64,000 bases of DNA. Source: JACCZR01 sp963844805 (lineage in GTDB: Bacteria; Actinomycetota; Thermoleophilia; Solirubrobacterales; Thermoleophilaceae). The translations under genes and the position numbers were made by a program. The stretch is taken from contig CAWJPU010000008.1 of NCBI GenBank assembly GCA_963844805.1, positions 62,001 to 126,000 on the forward strand, written 5' to 3'. The notes under the pieces were generated by a model, which made no database searches, was not told the DNA's origin, and worked only from the letters and a program-made list of their open reading frames with translations. Position 1 is the stretch's first letter. The number at the start of each line of letters is the position of its first letter. This document shows positions 34,801 to 43,903 of this stretch, one piece after another.

Positions 34801-35787
34801 GTGAGAGCCGTGCAGATCACCGAGCTGTCGGGCCCCGGCTCGGCCCTGAACCTGGCCGAGGACCTCCCCGACCCCTCTCCGTCGCATTTCATGACGCCCG
34901 ACCAGGGCGTGGTCGTGGAGGTGGAGGCGGCGGGCGTCTCGTTCCCCGAGGTGCTCCAGACGCGCGGCGAGTACCAGGTCAAGCCCGAGCTCCCGTTCGT
35001 TCCGGGCTCCGAGGTGGCCGGCACGGTGCGCGAGGCCAGCGAGGGCGCGGGCTTCGAGCCGGGCGACCGCGTGGCCGCCTTCTGCATGCTCGGCGGCTTC
35101 GCCGAGCTGGCCGTGGCCCCGCCCTACTTCACCTTCAAGCTGCCCGATGGCCTCGACGCCGCCCAGGGCGCGGGCCTGGTCCTCAACTACCACACCGCCC
35201 TGTTCGCGCTGAAGCTGCGCGGGCGGCTGTCGGAGGGCGAGACGGTGCTGGTCCACGGCGGCGCCGGCGGCGTGGGCACCGCCTCCATCCAGGTGGCCAA
35301 CGGGCTGGGCGCGCGAACCATCGCCGTGGTGTCGAGTGACGAAAAGGAGCGGGTCGCGCGCGACGCCGGGGCGGCCGAGGTGGTGCGCAGCGACGGCGGC
35401 TGGAAGGACGAGGCCAAGGAGCTCTCCGGGGGCGGCGTGGACGTCGTCATCGACCCCGTGGGCGGCGACCGCTTCACCGACAGCCTGCGCTCGCTGGCCG
35501 AGGGCGGCCGCGTGGTGGTCGTGGGCTTCACCGGCGGCTCGATCCCCGAGGTGAAGGTCAACCGCCTGCTGCTGAACAACACCGAGGTGATCGGAGCCGG
35601 CTGGGGCGCCTACGTGATGGCCAAGCCCGAGGTGACCCGGCAGCTCGGCGACGAGCTCGACGAGCTGGCCCGAGCCGGCCACATCAGCCCGATCGTGGGC
35701 GCCCGCTTCCCGCTCGAGGACGCCGCGGAGGCGCTGAAGCTGATCGACGGCCGAGGAGCCACCGGCAAGGTGGTCCTCGAAACCTGA
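34801..35787 (+). CDS. NADPH:quinone oxidoreductase family (zinc-independent MDR) protein
   Basis: 328 residues from GTG 34801. Medium-chain reductase: GVSFPEVLQTRGEYQVKPEL, FVPGSEVAGTV, and the Rossmann cofactor loop VLVHGGAGGVGTASIQVANG near residue 145. The structural and catalytic zinc Cys/His residues of alcohol dehydrogenases are absent, as in QOR-type enzymes, which transfer hydride from NADPH to quinones or enones. Substrate unknown. Co-transcribed with DUF480. Confidence 0.88.
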   Translation: MRAVQITELSGPGSALNLAEDLPDPSPSHFMTPDQGVVVEVEAAGVSFPEVLQTRGEYQVKPELPFVPGSEVAGTVREASEGAGFEPGDRVAAFCMLGGFAELAVAPPYFTFKLPDGLDAAQGAGLVLNYHTALFALKLRGRLSEGETVLVHGGAGGVGTASIQVANGLGARTIAVVSSDEKERVARDAGAAEVVRSDGGWKDEAKELSGGGVDVVIDPVGGDRFTDSLRSLAEGGRVVVVGFTGGSIPEVKVNRLLLNNTEVIGAGWGAYVMAKPEVTRQLGDELDELARAGHISPIVGARFPLEDAAEALKLIDGRGATGKVVLET

Positions 35788-35805
35788 GCCAGGGGCCCGG
35801 CCGGG

Positions 35806-36153
35806 CTACTCGCTCACCACCTGCTCGAAGCCACCGAAGAACATCCGCCGGCCGTCGAAGGGCATTTCCGGCTGCTGCTCGGGAGGGTTTGTCCTCATCT
35901 CCTCGTGTGCTGCGTCGCGGGTCGCCTTGTCCGGGAACTCGATCCAGCTGAAGATGACCGTCTCGTCGTCCTTGGCCTGAGTCGCCCGGTAGAAGTCGGT
36001 CACCTCGCCCCGCGGAACGTCATCACCCCAGCACTCGACCAGCCGGGTGGCGCCCAGGCCCTTGAAGTACCCGGCAGCCTGTTGGGCCATCTCGATGTAG
36101 GCGTCACGGTTGGCGGTCGGCACGGCGGCGACGAAGCCTTCGATGTAGGTCAT
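35806..36153 (-). CDS. DUF1428 family protein
   Basis: 115 residues from ATG 36153, a small dimeric alpha/beta-barrel fold. Family marks: YIEGFVAAVPTANRDAYIEM, VECWGDDVPRGEVTDFYRA, FSWIEFPDKATRDAAHEEM and the end MPFDGRRMFFGGFEQVV. The activity is unknown; the fold is that of stress-responsive and monooxygenase-like proteins. Convergent with the quinone reductase gene. A long hairpin lies just upstream of its start. Confidence 0.9.
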   Translation of the reverse strand: MTYIEGFVAAVPTANRDAYIEMAQQAAGYFKGLGATRLVECWGDDVPRGEVTDFYRATQAKDDETVIFSWIEFPDKATRDAAHEEMRTNPPEQQPEMPFDGRRMFFGGFEQVVSE

Positions 36154-36691
36154 AAGGCGGAGCCTAACCAGCAGACTCCGGGCTCTGAGGCGAGCAGTGC
36201 AAGGACGCAGGGAAGGGAAGCCTGCTTCGCAGGCGACCGACCGAGGACGCCGCAATGCGACGCCTCAGGGCCCGGAGAAGTGGAGGCGGCCGGCTCTGCC
36301 CCGGCGTCCGCGGAACTGCACCCCGATGCTTGCTACGAGCGTTCCCGTCGGAGTCTGATCTCGGCTAGCCGGCTAGGTCGATCCACGGGACACGTTGCCG
36401 GTGCCAAACCCTCCTGTTGAGTGTCCCTCCGGACCGAGGGTCCTGACCGGAGGTGAGCCCGCTGATTGAAGCCGCTGACCGGGCCGCGGGCTGTCCCGGC
36501 GCGACTCCCTCACACGCTGTTAAGCGGCGAGGGCGAACTCGTGATTGGAGTCCGCACTTGATTTGTTTCCGGGACTTTTTAACGAGGCCAACCCGGAGTC
36601 CTCGGCTCGCTACATCGGGACGACGATTCCACGTCGAATCTGGGTCGCCCCCTTATTTGCACCTAATTCTAGCTTCCTAGACTCACTGCCA
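36154..36691. other. 538-base intergenic region with hairpins and an AT-richer tail
   Basis: Between DUF1428 (minus) and the M50 protease (plus). It holds the long hairpin at 36176-36277, a second inverted repeat CCTCCGG/CCGGAGG at 36426-36453, and from about 36545 a distinctly less GC-rich leader (runs such as TTGATTTG and ACTTTTTAAC). The protease frame is open from an ATG at 36545, but that part looks non-coding. No tRNA or known riboswitch was recognised. Confidence 0.6.
36176..36277. repeat. Long imperfect palindrome with internal hairpin (REP-like or structured RNA)
   Basis: Arms 36176-36192 and 36261-36277 pair at 16 of 17 positions (CTCCGGGCTCTGAGGCG against its complement, with one T/C difference). 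Inside is a second perfect hairpin GCCTGC-TTC-GCAGGC at 36220-36234. A 102-base cruciform of this kind is typical of dispersed palindromic elements or a small structured RNA. No second copy is seen in the window. Confidence 0.55.
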
Positions 36692-36696
36692 GTGAG
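36682..36696 (+). promoter_or_regulatory. Hairpin covering the M50 protease start codon
   Basis: CTCACT-GCC-AGTGAG, a perfect 6-bp stem with a 3-base loop. The GTG proposed as start (36692-36694) lies in the right arm, and no Shine-Dalgarno sequence is seen upstream. A TAGACT hexamer ends just inside it. The structure could limit translation. Confidence 0.35.
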
Positions 36697-37513
36697 CGTC
36701 GAGCCTCATACCTACCCCTCGCCGCCCGCGGCGTTCGAGCCCCCCACGCCCCGCCGGCGGCGCATCCTGGCGCCCGTCGGGGCCGGGCTGCTCTTCCTGG
36801 TGACCAAGGGCAAGGCGGTGCTGCTGCTGCTGCCGAAGCTCAAGCTGCTCACGACGTCGGCCTCGATGCTGGTGTCGGTCGCCGCCTACGCGCTGATCTG
36901 GGGCTGGAGCTTCGCGCTCGGGTTCGTGCTGCTCCTGCTCGTGCACGAGCTGGGCCACGTGCTGCAGCTCCGTCGCGAGGGGATCAAGGCCAGCGCGCCG
37001 CTGTTCATCCCCTTCCTGGGCGCGGTCGTGGGCATGAAGGAGCTGCCCAAGGACGCCTCTGCCGAGGCGCGCGTGGGCCTGGCCGGCCCGGTGCTGGGCA
37101 CCCTCGGCTGCCTGGTCCCGGTGGCGCTGTGGCTGGCCACCGGCAACGACCTGTTCCAGGCGCTCGCCTTCACGGGCTTCTTCCTCAACCTGTTCAACCT
37201 GCTGCCGGTCCTGCCGCTGGACGGCGGGCGCGCGGTGGCCGCGCTGTCCACCTGGATGTGGGTCGTCGGCTTCGCTGCCCTCGTCGCGCTGGCCTTCGTC
37301 TTCCCCAACCCGATCATGATCCTGATCCTGCTGCTGGGCGGGTTCGAGACCTACCGGCGCTTCAAGCAGCGCAAGAGCCCCGAAGCGCGCGAGTACCACC
37401 GGGTCAAGCCGCGCACGCGCGCGGCCATCGCCGCGGTCTACCTGGGGCTGGCCGCGCTGCTGGTGGCGGGCATGGACGCCACCTTCCTCGAGCGCAGCCT
37501 CTCCTCGGTCTGA
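36692..37513 (+). CDS. Site-2 protease family (M50) membrane protein
   Basis: Intramembrane zinc metalloprotease, 273 residues from GTG 36692. The zinc motif HELGH is in LLLVHELGHVLQLRREG near residue 90, and the third ligand motif NLLPVLPLDGGR (LDG) near 175. Several hydrophobic segments surround them. A short Pro-rich N-terminus precedes the first segment. Such proteases release anti-sigma or other membrane factors; substrate unknown. The 3' end overlaps the convergent P450 frame by 76 bases. Confidence 0.88.
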   Translation: MSVEPHTYPSPPAAFEPPTPRRRRILAPVGAGLLFLVTKGKAVLLLLPKLKLLTTSASMLVSVAAYALIWGWSFALGFVLLLLVHELGHVLQLRREGIKASAPLFIPFLGAVVGMKELPKDASAEARVGLAGPVLGTLGCLVPVALWLATGNDLFQALAFTGFFLNLFNLLPVLPLDGGRAVAALSTWMWVVGFAALVALAFVFPNPIMILILLLGGFETYRRFKQRKSPEAREYHRVKPRTRAAIAAVYLGLAALLVAGMDATFLERSLSSV

Positions 37514-38808
37514 CGCACCCTCACCCCGTTGCGCGGCACGAAGGTGATGCCGCGCCGGACCCCGGTGTCGGGCCGCCCCACCGGCTGCAGCGAGGTCCGC
37601 TCCAGCACCCGGCCGACCACGGTCTTCATCTCGAATAGGGCGAAGCTCGCGCCCAGGCAGCGGCGGGTGCCGCCGCCGAAGGGGATCCAGGTGAACCCGT
37701 CCGGGCTGTCCTCGCCCAGGAACCGCTCGGGCCGGAAGCTCTCGGGATCCGGGTAGCGGTCGGCGCGCCGGTGCACACCGGCGATCGAGGGGTTGATCTC
37801 GATCCCGGGCGGGACCGTCCAGCGCCCCAGCTCGAACGGCTCGCCGCGCACCTTGCGCCCGATGCCCGAGATCACCGGCCGGGCGCGCAGCGCCTCCTTG
37901 ACGACGGCCTCGAGGTACTCCCCGCCGGGGTCGTCCTCCTCCAGCCGGCGGCGCACCTCGGGGTTGCGCAGCACGAGCTCGAAGGTCCAGGCCAGCCCGG
38001 CGGAGGTGGTCTCGTGGCCCGCGACCAGCAGGGTCACGAGCTCGTCGCGCAGCTCGGCGTCGCTCATGGGGCGGCCCTCCTCGTCGCGGGCGCCCAGCAG
38101 CATGGAGAGGATGTCCTCGCGCTGGTCGAGGTCGGGCGCCTCGCGGCGGCGCGCGATCTCCGCGTAGATCGCCTCGTCCACCAGCGCCCGCCGCTCGGCC
38201 AGCCGCCGCTGTGCCCGGGTCATCCCGCGCCGACCGCCCGAGAGCGCCATGACCAGGATCCCGACACGGTTGGCCACGGGCTGCAGCATGTCGCGCAGCA
38301 GGCGCGCCAGGTCCTCGCGGCGATCCTCCTCCTCCACCCCGAAGACCGCCCGCATGATCACCTCGAGGGTCAGCGACTGCATGCCGGGCAGCAGCTCGAA
38401 CGGCTCGTCGGCCGGCCACTGGTCGATCACGCGGTCGGTGGCGTCCTCGATCACCCCCTCGTACGCACGCATCCGCTTGCCGTGGAACGGGGGCAGCATG
38501 AGCTTGCGCTGGCGCAGGTGCTCCTGCCCGTCGGCCAGCAGCACCGAGTTCTCGCCGAGGATCGGGCCCAGCACCGCGTTCGCCTCGCCGGCTCGCAGCT
38601 GATCGGGCGGGCCGCGGAACAGCAGCTTGATCAGGTCCGGCTCGAAGACGATCACGAAGCGGGGGTCGAACAGCGTCGAGAAGGTGACCGCGTCGTCGCC
38701 GTAGCGGCGCCGGCAGGCCGACACCCAGCGGACCGGGTCGATCAGGAAGGCGGCGGTCTGCACCACCCGCGGCAGCTTGGGGCCCGGCGGGAGGAGTGCC
38801 TCGCTCAT
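37438..38808 (-). CDS. Cytochrome P450
   Basis: Heme monooxygenase, 456 residues. I-helix AGHETTSAGLAWTFELV, K-helix EALRARP (ExxR), heme-binding loop IPFGGGTRRCLGASFALFE with the axial Cys, near residue 380. It is a soluble bacterial type with no membrane anchor. The last 20 residues (after RNGVRVRQTE) run into the convergent protease gene and are not conserved-looking, so the true end may be a little earlier if a base is wrong. Redox partner and substrate not known. ATG overlaps the smpB stop. Confidence 0.9.
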   Translation of the reverse strand: MSEALLPPGPKLPRVVQTAAFLIDPVRWVSACRRRYGDDAVTFSTLFDPRFVIVFEPDLIKLLFRGPPDQLRAGEANAVLGPILGENSVLLADGQEHLRQRKLMLPPFHGKRMRAYEGVIEDATDRVIDQWPADEPFELLPGMQSLTLEVIMRAVFGVEEEDRREDLARLLRDMLQPVANRVGILVMALSGGRRGMTRAQRRLAERRALVDEAIYAEIARRREAPDLDQREDILSMLLGARDEEGRPMSDAELRDELVTLLVAGHETTSAGLAWTFELVLRNPEVRRRLEEDDPGGEYLEAVVKEALRARPVISGIGRKVRGEPFELGRWTVPPGIEINPSIAGVHRRADRYPDPESFRPERFLGEDSPDGFTWIPFGGGTRRCLGASFALFEMKTVVGRVLERTSLQPVGRPDTGVRRGITFVPRNGVRVRQTEERLRSRKVASMPATSSAASPR

Positions 38809-39287
38809 CGTTGGCGCTCCGCCAGGGCGCGGTCGATCTCGCGGCGCTGGTCGCGCGCCTTGAGGTCGCGCCGCTTGTCGCGCATGTCCTTGCCCTGCGC
38901 CAGCGCGATCTCCACCTTGGCCCTGGGCCCCTTGAAGTAGAGCCGCGTGGGCACCAGCGTCAGGCCGCGCTCGGCGGTCTTGCCGATCAGCCGCTCGATC
39001 TCGCGCCGGTGCAGCAGCAGCTTGCGCGGGCGCTCGGGATCGTGGTTGTTGCGCGAGGCCGGCTTGTAGGGCGCGATGTACATGTTCTGGAGCCAGACCT
39101 CGCCGTCCCGGACTTCGGCGTAGGAGTCCTTGAGCTGCACTCCGCCGTCGCGCAGCGACTTCACCTCCGACCCCTGGAGCTCGATCCCGGCTTCCCAGGT
39201 CTCGAGCAGGTTGTAGCGGAAGCGAGCCTGCCGATTGGTTGCGATGTCCCCCGGAGCGGCCTTTCGCTTTCCGCCCTTCTTGGCCAC
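38805..39287 (-). CDS. smpB: SsrA-binding protein SmpB
   Basis: Binds tmRNA and delivers it to stalled ribosomes in trans-translation. 160 residues from a GTG at 39287, just after the preceding stop. Signature: DIATNRQARFRYNLLETWEAG, GIELQGSEVKSLRDG, YAEVRDGEVWLQNMYIAPY, KLLLHRREIERL and the basic C-terminal tail (KDMRDKRRDLKARDQRREI). The tmRNA gene itself is not nearby. Coupled with RNase R upstream, which acts in the same pathway. Confidence 0.95.
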   Translation of the reverse strand: MAKKGGKRKAAPGDIATNRQARFRYNLLETWEAGIELQGSEVKSLRDGGVQLKDSYAEVRDGEVWLQNMYIAPYKPASRNNHDPERPRKLLLHRREIERLIGKTAERGLTLVPTRLYFKGPRAKVEIALAQGKDMRDKRRDLKARDQRREIDRALAERQR

Positions 39288-39291
39288 CGGC

Positions 39292-40126
39292 CTACCGGGT
39301 GTAGCCGAACTGGCGCAGCTTGCGCTGCAGCGAGCGCAGGTAGGCGCGGCCGTAGGGACCGAACGCACCCTCCCGCGGGCGCTTGACCTTGCCCTGGCGA
39401 ACCACCCGGCGCAGGATCCGCCAGCCGCGCGCGGCGGTGCGGCGGCTCAGCAGGTAGTTGTCGGCCTGGTAGGCCGCGAGAGCCCCGCGCACGTCGCCCT
39501 TCGCGCGCCGGATGGCCCGGTATGCGCGCAGGTGCGAGTCGCGGTCGCGGCGCACGGTGTTCGCGGAACTTGCGCGTGACCGCGATCAGCCGGCCGCCTC
39601 GGTAGCGCCAGATCTGGATCGGGAAGCGCGTCTCCGCGAACGAGGTGTAGAGGAAGGAGAAGCGCTTGTCCCCCGTGCGGAACTCCGGCCGCTCGCGGCG
39701 GTCGATGTTCGTCAGCACGTAGCCCGGGTCGCCCCAGTCCCGCCCGGTGCGGTTGTAGCTCGTGCCGTTGTAGTCGTAGATGAAGCCGATCAGGCAGCAG
39801 TGCGCCCCGCCGGTGAAGAGGTCGACCAGGATCTCCGGCTCGGCGTCGGAGTCCAGGTTCGCGAAGCGGACCGAGTTGCCGTCGGGGTTGCCCGGACCGA
39901 AGGTCCGGCCTCCGGAGAGGGTGATCAGCTGGTCCAGCACGGTGTTGTTGCCCGGGCCGCGGCGGACGCGGAAGCGCATCGAACTGCACGTGAACGTCCC
40001 CGACCCGCAGTTGTATGTGAGCGACGCACGCACGTCTCCCGAGCGCGCGTTGTCGGTCGCCGCCGAGGCCGAAGCGGGCACGGCGAGCAGGGCGAACAGG
40101 GCCAGGAGTGGGATCAGCTTCTTCAT
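39292..40126 (-). CDS. Secreted FG-GAP/VCBS-like hypothetical protein (one-base frame break)
   Basis: Signal peptide KKLIPLLALFALLAVPASA cleaved near ASA, about 278 residues. A calcium-type acidic motif NLDSDAEPEILVDLF and GGAHCCLIGFIYDY suggest a beta-propeller blade. Near 39560 the frame slips; one base links RKFREH to RRDRDSHLRAYRAIRRAKG and a helical C-terminus ending RQFGYTR. Lies between RNase R and smpB with overlaps, so it is part of that operon. Role unknown. Confidence 0.75.
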
Positions 40127-41805
40127 GTGGAGGTCAAATCTACGCGCCCGCGCGGCGCTTCGACGCGGTCGACCTCCACCTCGATGCCGTCCCCGAAGCG
40201 AAGCCGGCCGCCGCTCTCGGCCTCCAGGGCGGTTCCCAGCTCGTTCAGCTCCCACCAGCCCCGCAGCCTGCGGACGGGCAGGAAGCCCTCGAAGCCCTGC
40301 TCGCCGAAGCGCACGAAGGCGCCCTTGGAGATGAGGCCCACCACCTCGCCCTCGAAGCGCGTGCCGGGCTCCTGCCCGGACAACGCCCGCTCGAGCAGGA
40401 AGGCCTGGCAGACGTCGTCGGCGTCTCGCTCGATGATCATCGCCTCGCGCTCGCGCGCCGAGGCCTCGATCCCCTCCTCCTCCAGCTCGTGCGCGCGCGG
40501 CCCCGCGTCGTCGAGGCCCAGCTCCGCCAGCAGGGCGCGGTGCACGGCGATGTCCGGCAGCCGCCGGATGGGCGAGGTGAAATGGCAGTAGCGCGGGCTG
40601 GCCAGGCCGGCGTGGCCCAGGTTGCGGGGCGTGTAGTAGGCCTGCTTGAGCGAGCGGAGCACCAGCGCGCCGAACGCCGCGCGGCCGCGGCCGGTGCGCT
40701 CGACGTGCTCGGCCACCAGGTGCGAAGCCTCGGCCGCCAGGTCGGCCGCCTGCTGCGGGCTCATTCGTTCGGGCACCGGCGGTGTCGGCACGTCGAGCGA
40801 GGCCAGCTGCTCGATCATGAACTCCACCGACTGCGGGTCGGGTCGCTCGTGGACGCGGTAGAGGGTGGGCGTGCGCGAGTCGGCCAGGTGGGCGGCCACC
40901 CGCTCGTTGGCCAGCACCATCAGCTCCTCGATCAGGCGGTGCGACTCGGTCTGGGCCTCGCGGCGCACCCCGGTGACGTGGCCGGCGGAGTCGAAGTCGA
41001 ACGTCGGCTCCGCCGAGTTCACGGCCAGCGAGCCGCGCGCGTCGCGCCGGGCCCGCAGCGCGGCCGACACCTCGCGCGCGGCGGCCAGCGGCTCGGCCCA
41101 CGGCTCCTCCGCGCGCTCGGTGCCGGCGAACACCGCATCGACCTGCGGGTAGGTCAGGCGGGCATCGCTGCGGATCGTGGAGCGCAGGAAGCGCTGGGAC
41201 AGCACGTCGGTTCCGCGCATCTCCAGCTCGACGGTCACCGCGAGCCGGTCCTCGCCGGGCCGCAGCGAGCAGGCCTTGTTGGACAGCTCCTCGGGCAGCA
41301 TCGGCTCGACCGCCCCCGGGACGTACACGCTCGTGCCGCGCCGCATGGCCTCGGCGTCGATCGCCGTGCCCGGGCGCACGTAGGCCGTGACGTCGGCGAT
41401 GTGGACCCACAGCCGCGCCCGGTCGCCCTCGCGCTGCGCCGAGATCGGCGTCGTCGAAGTCGCGCGCATCGGGCGGGTCGATGGTGAAGGTGGGCAGTTC
41501 GCGCAGGTCCACGCGCCCGTCGGTGTCGACCGGCGGGTTGCCGGCCTCCGCCTCGGCCCGCCGCGGGAAGGACCGGCGCAGGCCGCGGTCGAGCATCAGG
41601 CCCTCCAGCACGTCCCGCGCGACATCGGGCGGCCGAGCGTGCGCACCACACGCGCGCCGCGCTTGCCCGAGCCGATCAGGACCAGGTCGCCCTCGCGCGC
41701 TCGGTCGCCGTCGAGGCGCACGGGCGTGGCGCGCTCGAACACCGGCTCCGCCACCTGGAAGCGCCCGCGGCGGCCGACGGTGGCCACCAGGGGCTCGGTT
41801 CTCAC
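40123..41805 (-). CDS. rnr: Ribonuclease R / RNB-domain exoribonuclease (two frame breaks)
   Basis: 3'-5' exoribonuclease, about 560 residues. GTG 41805 opens RTEPLVATVGRRGRF, an OB-like N-terminal domain. Breaks near 41625 and 41462 are of opposite sign, so the net frame is preserved. RNB catalytic cluster FTIDPPDARDFDDA (four Asp), later LIEELMVLANERVA, YCHFTSPIRRLPDIAVHRAL, and a C-terminal S1 domain (FEGEVVGLISKGAFVRFGE). In bacteria it degrades structured RNA and non-stop mRNA with SmpB-tmRNA, whose gene is downstream. Its start overlaps the S41 protease stop. Confidence 0.86.
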
Positions 41806-42981
41806 CTGCCCAGTCGGTCGAGCAGCTCGTCGAGCGCGACGGGCAGCGCCTCGTCGCGGCCCGTGCGTCGGGTTGTCGCGCGCCTCGACCTGCGGGCGCA
41901 GGCCCTTTCGCAGCGGGATGGTCTTGCCGCTCGGCAGGTAGTAGTTGGCCACGGTCAGGTCGAGCACGCCGCCGTTGGAGAGCGGCTCGACCTCCTGCAC
42001 CAGGCCTTTGCCGAAGGTGCGCTGGCCGACCAGCGAGGCGCGGCCGCGGTCGCGCAGCGCGCCCGCGGTGATCTCCGAGGCGCTGGCGCTGCCGCCGTCC
42101 ACGAGCACCACCACGGCGTCCTTGGGGGCGACGGCGTCGCCCTCGGCGTCCTCGGTGCGGTTGGCGCGGCTGCGCCCGCGCACGGAGACGATCCTGCCGT
42201 CCTCGATGAACTGGCTCGAGACCAGCACGGCCTCGCGCAGCAGGCCGCCGCCGTTGCCGCGCAGGTCGAGCACGAAGCCCTCGGCGCCCTGCCTGCGCAG
42301 CCGCCGGAGAGCCGCCCGCAGCTCGCCGTGCGCGCCGGTGGAGAAGCTCGCCAGCTTGACCACGCCGATCTTCTTGCCCTTGCGCTCGACCAGCTTGGTC
42401 TCCACCAGCGGGACGTCGATCTTGGCGCGCTTGACCTTCACGGTGCGCGGCTTGCCGCGGCCGGCGCTGACCTCGAGGGTGACGCTCGTGCCCGCCGGGC
42501 CCTTGATCCGGCCGGTGGCCACCCGGCTGTCCACGCCGGCCAGCGAGCGGCCGTTGACGGCCGTGATCAGGTCGCCCTTGGTGATGCCGGCCCGGCGCGC
42601 GGGCGACTTGGGGAAGCTGTTGAGCACGCGCAGGCCGCGGCGGTCCTCGTCGACGGTCATGCCCACGCCCTCGAACTCGCCCTCGACCGCCTGGGCGAAC
42701 TGCTGGGCCTCGTTGGGCGGCAGATACTGGGAGAACGGGTCGTCGAGCGCCTCGACAGTGCCCTTCAGCGTGCGCTCGCGCAGCTTCTCGGCGTCGACCG
42801 GCTTGTAGAAGTCCTTCTTGATGCGATCGGTGATCTCGGCCTGCAGCGCGCGGTCGTCCTCGACGAAGAGGTCCTGCGCGAAGGTGGGCAGCTTGTCGGG
42901 GTGCCCGCCGAGGTAGAGGCCCCCCGCCAGCGCGGCGAGCCCGCAGGCAAGGGCGATCGTGACCGTGCGCACGTAATGCAC
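41802..42981 (-). CDS. S41 family C-terminal processing peptidase (frame break near the end)
   Basis: CtpA/Prc-type serine protease, about 393 residues, from GTG 42981 with one N-terminal membrane or signal segment (ALACGLAALAGGLYLGG). PDZ domain GVGMTVDEDRRGLRVLNSF to AGITKGDLITAVNGRSL; catalytic Ser in DGGSASASEITAGAL and Lys in GQRTFGKGLVQEVEP. Near 41868 one base must change to end ALPVALDELLDRLGR and a TGA overlapping the RNase R start. Follows ftsX; processing of division or cell-wall proteins is plausible. Confidence 0.87.
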
Positions 42982-43004
42982 GCGCCCGAGGCTAGAACCG
43001 GGAG

Positions 43005-43901
43005 CTAAATGCGGAGGAAACGCCGCAGCGTGAGGCCGCTGCCCGCCGCGGACACCCCCACGCCCGCCAGCACCAGCAGCGCGACCAGCAGCGGATAGGC
43101 GATCGTCTGCGGCGCGGCGAGGAACTCCCACCGGTCGGACATCGGCTCCAGCACCGACTCCTTGGCCACCGTCAGCAGGATCACGGCAAGGGCAACGCCG
43201 GTGAAGCCCACGATCACGCCCTCGATCATGAACGGCCAGCGGATGAACCAGTTGGTGGCGCCGACGAGGCGCATGACCTCGACCTCGCGCCGGCGCGCGA
43301 AGATCGACAGCCGGATCGTGTTGGCGATCAGCGCGATCGAAGCGATCACCAGCAGCAGGGCGAGCCCGCCCGTGACGACGGTCACCAGGCCGGTCACCGA
43401 GAGGATCTGCTTCGTGTCCTCCTCGCGGTAGCGCACCTCGTCGATCGCCGTGAGCTGGGGCTCGCGCGCGCCGTCGGGGCCCTTCGGCGCCAGCCGGTCG
43501 ACGATCCGCCCCACGTCGTTGGGGTCGTCCGGCACGATCCGGAACGAGGCCGGCAGCGGGTTGCTGCCCAGCAGCTCCGAGCCCTCGCGGAAGGCGCGTG
43601 GGTTCTTCTCGCGGGCGCGGGCCAGGGCCTCGTCCTTGGAGACGAAGTCGACCGAGCGCACGTTGGCGGTGTGCTCGATCGCCCGCTGGGCGGTCTGGCG
43701 CTCGGAGTCGGAGGCGCCGTCGGCCACGTAGACGTCGACCACCACGCGCTCGCGGACGTCGTGCGCGGCGCCCATGGTCGCCTGCACGATCGGGATGAAG
43801 ACGCCGAGCACCAGCGCGGTGATCAGCACCGTGAGCATCGCCGCCAGGGCCGGCGCCGAGCTGCGCCTCAGGCCGCGGAGGGCCTCCTTGAAGAAGAACA
43901 T
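43005..43901 (-). CDS. ftsX: Cell division ABC transporter permease FtsX
   Basis: 298 residues, four membrane segments: one after the N-terminus (LAAMLTVLITALVLGVFIP), a large extracellular loop with the FtsX domain (VRSVDFVSKDEALAR), then three segments and the C-terminal SGLTLRRFL. FtsX together with FtsE activates cell-wall hydrolases at the septum. Three bases separate its start from the ftsE stop, and the S41 protease follows 23 bases after its stop. Confidence 0.95.
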   Translation of the reverse strand: MFFFKEALRGLRRSSAPALAAMLTVLITALVLGVFIPIVQATMGAAHDVRERVVVDVYVADGASDSERQTAQRAIEHTANVRSVDFVSKDEALARAREKNPRAFREGSELLGSNPLPASFRIVPDDPNDVGRIVDRLAPKGPDGAREPQLTAIDEVRYREEDTKQILSVTGLVTVVTGGLALLLVIASIALIANTIRLSIFARRREVEVMRLVGATNWFIRWPFMIEGVIVGFTGVALAVILLTVAKESVLEPMSDRWEFLAAPQTIAYPLLVALLVLAGVGVSAAGSGLTLRRFLRI

Positions 43902-43903
43902 CG

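Noticed and set aside
36545..36691. An upstream ATG start for the M50 protease
   Set aside because: The added 49 residues have no family likeness and the DNA is AT-richer than coding sequence here. The GTG at 36692 is preferred but not proven.
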